The notes under the pieces: generated by a model
Told to the model about the DNA's origin: nothing
Seen by the model: the letters and a program-made list of their open reading frames with translations, nothing else
Database searches by the model: none
Assembly (NCBI GenBank): GCA_016719945.1
Contig: JADJYE010000006.1
Location: 395,001-459,000 of the forward strand
Length of the DNA: 64,000 nucleotides
From: Polyangiaceae bacterium
Lineage (GTDB): Bacteria; Myxococcota_A; Polyangia; Polyangiales; Polyangiaceae
Direction: 5' to 3'
Part shown: positions 59,236-64,000 of the stretch, piece by piece
Position numbering within the stretch: position 1 is the stretch's first letter
How the letters are laid out: each line of letters begins with the position of its first letter
Made by a program: the position numbers and the translations under genes

Positions 59236-60123
59236 CTACGGCGGCGTGGCGAAGCGGCCCGGGAACGGGTCGGCCTTGAGGCGGAGGTTCGTGTCGCTGA
59301 ACGTCCAGCTCTTGGGGCTCGAGCCCTGCTCGTGGAAGAGCGCGACGCCGATCACCCCGACGTTGCGCGCCTCGCCGTGCTTCTGGCTCGCGTACGAGCT
59401 CTCCACGGCGCCGAAGCGGAAGGCGGCGACGGTCTCCATGCTCTGGCGGAAGCCGTCGATCTCGAGGCTGCCGTGCGGCTCGAGGATGTAGCCACGCTTC
59501 TTCGTCGAGGCGGCCTTGCCGTCGAGCACGTCGAGCCCATCGACCGAGACGATGACCTCGAGGCGGGCCGGCACGTGGTTGTCGATGACGATCGAGTAGC
59601 GCTCGCCCTCCTCGCCGATGAGGAAGCTCTTGCCGCCAGCCTCGAAGCCGCTGAGAAACTTCCCCTGGCCATCCTTGAGGCTGAGCGTCGCGAGGCCGCC
59701 GCCGATGTCGACGCTGCCGTGGGAGACGCGCTTGAACCCGCTCGAGGTCGCCATCGCGCTCGCGCCGTGCTCGTCGTTGTAGAAGAGCGACGCCGTCGCG
59801 AACGGGCTGTTCGGGTCTGCGCGAAGAAACGGCGAGCTGGTGATGACCGACGAGCGCGTCTCGCCCCACTCGGTCCCGAGGCCGGGCCGGAGCTCGGGGG
59901 GCGGCTCCATGCCCTTGCTCGCCGGAGCCTCCCTGTCCGAGTCCTTGGCTCGCGCGCCAGGGGACTGCTGGGCGAGCTCGGGGCCCGCGGTCGCCTCGGC
60001 GGCGACGTCGGGGCCGGTCTGAGGATACCCCGCGTCGCCGGACGCCATCTCGGCCGAGCCCCCGCAGCCGGTGAGGCCCAGGCCCAGCAACATCGCCGCC
60101 CCGAGGACGTGTGCGCTCTTCAT
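59236..60123 (-). CDS. Hypothetical lipoprotein, 295 aa
   Basis: A lipoprotein with lipobox LGLTGC (Cys20) and a linker to about residue 80. The globular domain has mixed beta character (SPFLRADPNSPFATASLFYN, GSVDIGGGLATLSLKDGQGK, RYSIVIDNHVPARLEVIVSV, TVAAFRFGAVESSYASQKHG). The last part resembles a jelly-roll-like binding domain, but no family is recognised. It is divergent from the C25-like peptidase gene with 129 bp between. Confidence 0.8.
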   Translation of the reverse strand: MKSAHVLGAAMLLGLGLTGCGGSAEMASGDAGYPQTGPDVAAEATAGPELAQQSPGARAKDSDREAPASKGMEPPPELRPGLGTEWGETRSSVITSSPFLRADPNSPFATASLFYNDEHGASAMATSSGFKRVSHGSVDIGGGLATLSLKDGQGKFLSGFEAGGKSFLIGEEGERYSIVIDNHVPARLEVIVSVDGLDVLDGKAASTKKRGYILEPHGSLEIDGFRQSMETVAAFRFGAVESSYASQKHGEARNVGVIGVALFHEQGSSPKSWTFSDTNLRLKADPFPGRFATPP

Positions 60124-60252
60124 GGGCCGAAAACGCGCCGGGGCGAAGGGACCTTACAGCTCCGCGCGCGATGGCCACTCGCGGCCGCGAGCGTGCTCTG
60201 CGACCCCTGCAGGTTGCGCGGTGCGCGGGGCCCCCGTAAGACAACAAGGCGC

Positions 60253-61905
60253 ATGCTGAAGCTCGCGACCGCCGCTCTCGTCACCTCGCTCGCGTGGCTC
60301 ACGGCGTGCGCCCCGAGCGCGATGCCGGCCGAGGGGACGACCACCGGCTCGCCCTCGATGGCTCCCTCCGCCAGCGCAGCCCCCGCGAGGCCGGCGGAGC
60401 GCTACCTCGTGCTCGCGCCCCGCGCCTTCAAGGAGGAGCTAGAGCCGCTCGCGGCCCACCGGCGGGCTCAAGGGCTGCACGTCACCGTCCTCGCCGCCGA
60501 GGACGTCTACGCCGCGAGGTCGGCCGGCGCGCCGAGCGCCGAGGCGCTCTCCGCCGAGATCGTCGAGCGCTCTCGTGACACCGCGAGCGGACCCCTGAAG
60601 TACGTCTTGCTCGCGGGGGATCCGGCGTTTGGGCCCGTCGCGCTGCCCAGCCTGTTCGACAAAATTGGCGATTGGATCCCCTCGGGCTTCGAGCGCCGTC
60701 CCCACCGCACCGATCACGGGTTCGCCCAGTTCGATGGGCCCGCGCTCGCCGTCGGCCGGCTGCCTTCGCGCACGGAGGCCGAGATGACGGCCGTCGTCTC
60801 CAAGCTCATCGCGTACGAGGGGGGACAAGGCGCGGGCGCCTGGCAGCGACGCGTGCTCGTCTTCGGGGGGCCCGCCGACTTCGGCCCGATCGCGGACGGC
60901 GCCCTCGAGGCCCAGGCGACGAGCCTGCTCGATGAGCTGTTGCCCTACGACTTCGATCTCGGGGTCATCTTCGCCAAGGCCGACTCTCCCTACGTCTACC
61001 GATACGATCGCCTCGGCGCGAAGATCGTCGAGGAGCTCAACGAGGGCGCGTTGCTCGCGGTGTACGCGGGTCACGGGCTCGAGGACAGCTTCGATCGCGC
61101 GAGGTACCGCGGGCAGCGCTACCCGATCGGCTCGGTCGCCGAGGTCGAGACCCTCGACATCGAGCGGGGTCCCCCGATCTTCGTGTCTCTCACCTGCCTC
61201 ACGGGGGACTACGGCCGGCCAGGCGGCGCGCGCTCGATCGCCGAGACGATGATCATGGACCCAGGCGGGCCGGTGGCGGTGTTCGCCTCGAGCGACGTCA
61301 GCCACCCGTACCCGAACCTGCTCTACGCGCAGGCGCTGCTCGACGCGTTCATCCTCAAGCGCACCCCGACCGTCGGCGAGGCCGTCTTCGCAGCGAAGCG
61401 CGACATGTTGAAGCGCTCGATTCCGTTCGCGAGCCTCCTGGTCCCCGGCGACCACGCCGCCATCAAGCGCGAGCACCTGACCCTCTACAACCTGCTCGGC
61501 GATCCGGCGACGCGGGTGCAGCTGCCGCTGGCCGCGAAGGTCGAGGTGGACAAGAAGGTCGCCAAGCCCGGTGAGAGAGTCACGGTCTCCGTAGCGAGCG
61601 AAGAGCTCACGGAGGCGTCGCTCGTGGTCACGCTCGAGACCGAGCGCATCGCGCTCAAGCCCGGCATGGTCTCGTCACCGGCGCTCGAGGCGATGCCGGT
61701 CGAGCAGGCGTTCGAGGCGATGGCGAAGAACTACGAGATCGCGAGCGACAAGATCCTCGCCACCACCAAGGCGACGTTGACCGGGGGCGCCGCGACCGTG
61801 CAGCTCGACGTCCCGAAGGCGCCAGGTCGTTACGTGGTGAAGGTTCTCCTACAGGGTGCGAAGGCGGTCGCGTCGGGGCACGTCCGGGTCGACGTCGCGC
61901 TGTAA
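60253..61905 (+). CDS. Peptidase C25 (gingipain-like) lipoprotein
   Basis: A 550-residue lipoprotein (lipobox WLTAC, Cys19). The domain from about residue 50 to 420 has the caspase-like fold of family C25: YLVLAPRAFKEELEPLAAHR, the segment LKYVLLAGDPAFGPVALP, catalytic His274 in LAVYAGHGLED and catalytic Cys315 in FVSLTCLTGDYGRPG. A beta-rich C-terminal region follows (about 430-550; VDKKVAKPGERVTVSVASEE, APGRYVVKVLL). It is presumably a surface cysteine endopeptidase specific for basic residues. No type IX sorting domain is seen; anchoring is by lipid instead. Confidence 0.88.
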   Translation: MLKLATAALVTSLAWLTACAPSAMPAEGTTTGSPSMAPSASAAPARPAERYLVLAPRAFKEELEPLAAHRRAQGLHVTVLAAEDVYAARSAGAPSAEALSAEIVERSRDTASGPLKYVLLAGDPAFGPVALPSLFDKIGDWIPSGFERRPHRTDHGFAQFDGPALAVGRLPSRTEAEMTAVVSKLIAYEGGQGAGAWQRRVLVFGGPADFGPIADGALEAQATSLLDELLPYDFDLGVIFAKADSPYVYRYDRLGAKIVEELNEGALLAVYAGHGLEDSFDRARYRGQRYPIGSVAEVETLDIERGPPIFVSLTCLTGDYGRPGGARSIAETMIMDPGGPVAVFASSDVSHPYPNLLYAQALLDAFILKRTPTVGEAVFAAKRDMLKRSIPFASLLVPGDHAAIKREHLTLYNLLGDPATRVQLPLAAKVEVDKKVAKPGERVTVSVASEELTEASLVVTLETERIALKPGMVSSPALEAMPVEQAFEAMAKNYEIASDKILATTKATLTGGAATVQLDVPKAPGRYVVKVLLQGAKAVASGHVRVDVAL

Positions 61906-61935
61906 GAGCCGCTCGGGCTGATACGCTCGGGCAAC

Positions 61936-63912
61936 ATGCGCGCTCGTCTTCTCTTCGGCTCCGCCATCGTCCTCAACGCACTCACCGCCTCCTGCGGCGA
62001 TCTCGAGATCGTGACCTCGGGCGGCAACGGCGGCGGCGGGGCGGGCGCGGGCAGCGAGGGCGGGGCGGGCGCGGGCAGCGAGGGCGGGGCGGGCGCGGGC
62101 TTCGGGGACGGCGGCGCTGGAGGTAGCGGCGGCGCGACCCCGGAAGGCGGCGGCGGCGCGGCCTCGGGCCCCTATTGCGGCAACGGCGTCGTCGATGGCG
62201 GCGACGTCTGCGACGACGGCAACGCCGACTCGGGCGACGGCTGCACGGGGACGTGCGACGCGATCGAGAGCGGGTTCGCGTGCCCGACCCCTGGCGCGCC
62301 CTGCGTGTCGACGGTCGTCTGTGGCGACGGGAACATCACGGGCGCCGAGACGTGCGACGACGGCAACGACCTCGAGGGTGATGGCTGCGCAGGCGACTGC
62401 ACCGTGGAGATGGGTTGGGTCTGCCTCGACGAGGGCGTGGCCTGCGAGGCAGCCGCGTGCGGCGATGGCCTGCTCGTCGGCGACGAAGAGTGTGAGGACG
62501 ACGACGCTCCGCCCCAAGATGGAGACGGCTGCAGCGCCACCTGCCAGCTCGAGCCGGGGTACAAGTGCGACGTCCCGGGTCTGCCGTGCGAGCTGACGGT
62601 GTGCGGCGACGGGGTCGCCGAGGGCAGCGAGCAGTGCGACGACGGAAACAACGACTTCGGCGACGGCTGTACTCCGCTCTTTTGCACCCGCGAGCCCGAC
62701 TGCACCGGCAGCCCCGCGATGTCGTGTACGACCTCGTGCGGCGACGGGATCAAGCTGCCAGGCGGCACCGAGGAGTGTGAGGACGGCAACACCTCCGCCG
62801 GCGACGGGTGCTCGCCGACCTGCACCGTCGAGCCGGGCTTCCAGTGTGGCCCCGTGGTCGTCGACCCGACCGAGCTGGTGTTGCCGATCGTGCTCCGAGA
62901 CTTTCACGCGTCGCACCCCGACATGGAAGACTTCCTCGGGTCGGAGACCGGCATCGTCGCCACCTTCCTCGGCGCCGACGGAAAGCCCGTCTACTCGAAC
63001 CCCGGCGGTACGACCGCGACGACGAGCGGACAGGCCAACTTCGATCAGTGGTACCGCGACGTCGCGAACGTCAACACGACGGTGCTGCAGACGATCACGC
63101 TGGGTGAGCTGCCGTCCGGCGAGTTCCAGTTCAACGACTCGACCTTCTTCCCGCTCAACGGGATCGGCTTCGGGAACGAAGGCAACTCGAACAACTTCCA
63201 CTTCACGAGCGAGGTTCGCTACTGGTTCGAATACAAGGGCACCGAGCAGCTCAACTTCACCGGTGACGACGACGTCTGGGTGTTCATGAACAAGAAGCTC
63301 GCGGTCGACCTCGGCGGCGTCCACGGTGCGCAGAGCGGCGGCGTCACGTTGAACGCGGCAGCGGCCGCCAACTTCAACCTGACGATCGGCCAGGTCTACG
63401 AGATCGTGGTGTTCCAGGCGGAGCGTCACACCACCCAATCGAACTACCGCCTCACGCTCTCGAACTTCACGAACGCGCTCAGCAACTGCACGAGCTTTTG
63501 TGGGGACGGCATCAAGACCTCCGACGAGCAGTGCGACGACGGCTCGAATAACGGCGACGGCTACGGACAGTGCACGACCCTGTGCGTGCGCGGCCCGCAC
63601 TGTGGCGACGGTGAGCTGCAGTCGCCCATGGAGGAGTGCGACGACGGCATCAACCTCTCGCCGTACGGCGGGTGTGCGCCGGGCTGTCAGCTCGGCGGCT
63701 CGTGCGGCGACGGCGTCGTCGACAGCCTGTTCGGCGAGCAGTGCGACGATGGGGTCAACGATGGGGGCTACGGCGAGTGCGCGGCGGGCTGCGACCTCGG
63801 GGAGCGCTGCGGCGACGGCGTCGTGCAGTCACCGATGGAGGAGTGCGACGACGGCAACTCCAACGACGGCGACACCTGCCACAACGACTGCAGCGACAAC
63901 ATCGCGGGCTGA
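61936..63912 (+). CDS. Fibro-slime domain lipoprotein with DUF4215 Cys repeats
   Basis: A 658-residue surface lipoprotein (lipobox LTASC, Cys20). After a Gly-rich linker it has DUF4215/Myxo-disulfide repeats (about 75-305 and 515-655), each like CGDGNITGAETCDDGNDLEG with GDGC following. Between them (about 310-515) lies a PA14-like fibro-slime domain: LPIVLRDFHASHPDMEDF, FHFTSEVRYWFEYKGTEQ, FTGDDDVWVFMNKKLAVDLG, GGVHGAQSGGV and YEIVVFQAERHTTQSNYRLT. Such proteins are common in gliding and predatory myxobacteria and probably bind sugars or matrix. It lies 30 bp after the C25 peptidase gene and may share its transcript. Confidence 0.92.
   Translation: MRARLLFGSAIVLNALTASCGDLEIVTSGGNGGGGAGAGSEGGAGAGSEGGAGAGFGDGGAGGSGGATPEGGGGAASGPYCGNGVVDGGDVCDDGNADSGDGCTGTCDAIESGFACPTPGAPCVSTVVCGDGNITGAETCDDGNDLEGDGCAGDCTVEMGWVCLDEGVACEAAACGDGLLVGDEECEDDDAPPQDGDGCSATCQLEPGYKCDVPGLPCELTVCGDGVAEGSEQCDDGNNDFGDGCTPLFCTREPDCTGSPAMSCTTSCGDGIKLPGGTEECEDGNTSAGDGCSPTCTVEPGFQCGPVVVDPTELVLPIVLRDFHASHPDMEDFLGSETGIVATFLGADGKPVYSNPGGTTATTSGQANFDQWYRDVANVNTTVLQTITLGELPSGEFQFNDSTFFPLNGIGFGNEGNSNNFHFTSEVRYWFEYKGTEQLNFTGDDDVWVFMNKKLAVDLGGVHGAQSGGVTLNAAAAANFNLTIGQVYEIVVFQAERHTTQSNYRLTLSNFTNALSNCTSFCGDGIKTSDEQCDDGSNNGDGYGQCTTLCVRGPHCGDGELQSPMEECDDGINLSPYGGCAPGCQLGGSCGDGVVDSLFGEQCDDGVNDGGYGECAAGCDLGERCGDGVVQSPMEECDDGNSNDGDTCHNDCSDNIAG
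62041..62100 (+). repeat. 24-bp tandem repeat, 2.5 copies, in the lipoprotein linker
   Basis: The unit at 62041-62064 is repeated exactly at 62065-62088 and half-repeated to 62100. It encodes GAGAGSEG blocks in the linker after the lipidated Cys. Identical copies indicate recent expansion. Confidence 0.9.
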
Positions 63913-63925
63913 CGCGCCGGGCGGG

Positions 63926-64000
63926 TCAGCGCTCGATGACGAGGTACGACGACAGCACGATGTCGCCGGAGTCGTCGGGCGGGTCGCTGCCCCCGCGGAG
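63926..64000 (-). CDS. C-terminal end of an unrecognised protein (partial)
   Basis: On the minus strand the frame is open from the window edge to a TGA at 63926-63928, encoding the last 24 residues (ending SSYLVIER). Third positions are G/C-rich and the gene would converge on the fibro-slime gene 14 bp away, both consistent with a real gene end. Too little is present for an assignment. Confidence 0.45.
   Translation of the reverse strand, partial: LRGGSDPPDDSGDIVLSSYLVIER

Noticed and set aside
1..64000. rRNA genes, CRISPR arrays, insertion sequences or prophage
   Set aside because: No transposase, integrase, phage structural genes (apart from the T6SS tip proteins), rRNA sequence or spacer arrays were recognised on either strand.

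Overview
The window looks like chromosomal DNA from a large-genome myxobacterium (Myxococcota, probably the Polyangiales/Sorangiineae side). Base composition is very GC-rich, and GTG and TTG starts are common. There are many lipoproteins with Gly/Ser/Ala-rich linkers after the lipid-attachment Cys. Other signs are Ser/Thr kinases with Pro-rich tails, an FHA-sigma54 activator, DUF4215 Cys repeats with a fibro-slime domain, and PEGA/TPR-type exported proteins. These assignments rest on sequence reading only; no database search was run.

Layout. 1-6.9 kb: surface lipoproteins, a CBS protein, fabH, an AsmA-like/GT51 glycosyltransferase fusion and an alpha/beta hydrolase. 6.9-12.5 kb (minus): a tight operon of a Tat-type flavin amine oxidase lipoprotein, a dimethylglycine/sarcosine dehydrogenase-like protein and a PlsC-like acyltransferase. 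12.6-15.3 kb (plus): a frameshifted beta-lactamase-family lipoprotein and a secreted esterase. 15.3-33.7 kb: the accessory heart of the window, a type VI secretion (T6SS) tip island without core tss genes. 33.8-38.5 kb: an RNA cyclase with an MJ1316/DUF504 domain, an exported barrel-like protein, a YtkA-like lipoprotein and a RegB/RegA-type two-component pair. A tRNA-Pro(UGG) follows at 38.6 kb. 38.7-50 kb is mixed metabolism and membrane functions: amidohydrolase, DUF2062-methyltransferase, PrsW-like protease, POT transporter, B12-radical SAM protein, DedA, S9 peptidase and glyoxalase-fold protein. 50-64 kb is envelope and signalling: PEGA/TPR proteins, a vWA lipoprotein, hemerythrin, a MoxR / FHA-sigma54 / Ser-Thr kinase operon, a C25-like peptidase and a fibro-slime protein.

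The T6SS island is built from two divergent arms sharing a 40-bp start region near 22.43 kb. The minus arm encodes two small paralogous domain proteins, a T6SS-adaptor-like protein and a 607-residue GxSxG hydrolase (probable lipase/esterase effector). These are followed by a tandem array of near-identical RCC1-like lipoproteins: two intact, one frameshifted, one 5' remnant. Every junction in that array uses the same 13-nt stop/start overlap. The plus arm encodes two unrecognised proteins, an FHA-DUF4123 chaperone fusion, VgrG1, PAAR, a VgrG2 with an unrecognised C-terminal extension, and two paralogous lipoproteins coupled by ATGA/GTGA overlaps. I read both lipoprotein sets as periplasmic immunity families for the two effectors (inference).

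Seven independent reading-frame breaks are visible, mostly next to short G or C runs. In most cases both halves of a good protein are present. They fit either indel errors in a long-read assembly or recent decay, and should be checked against reads before any gene is called broken.
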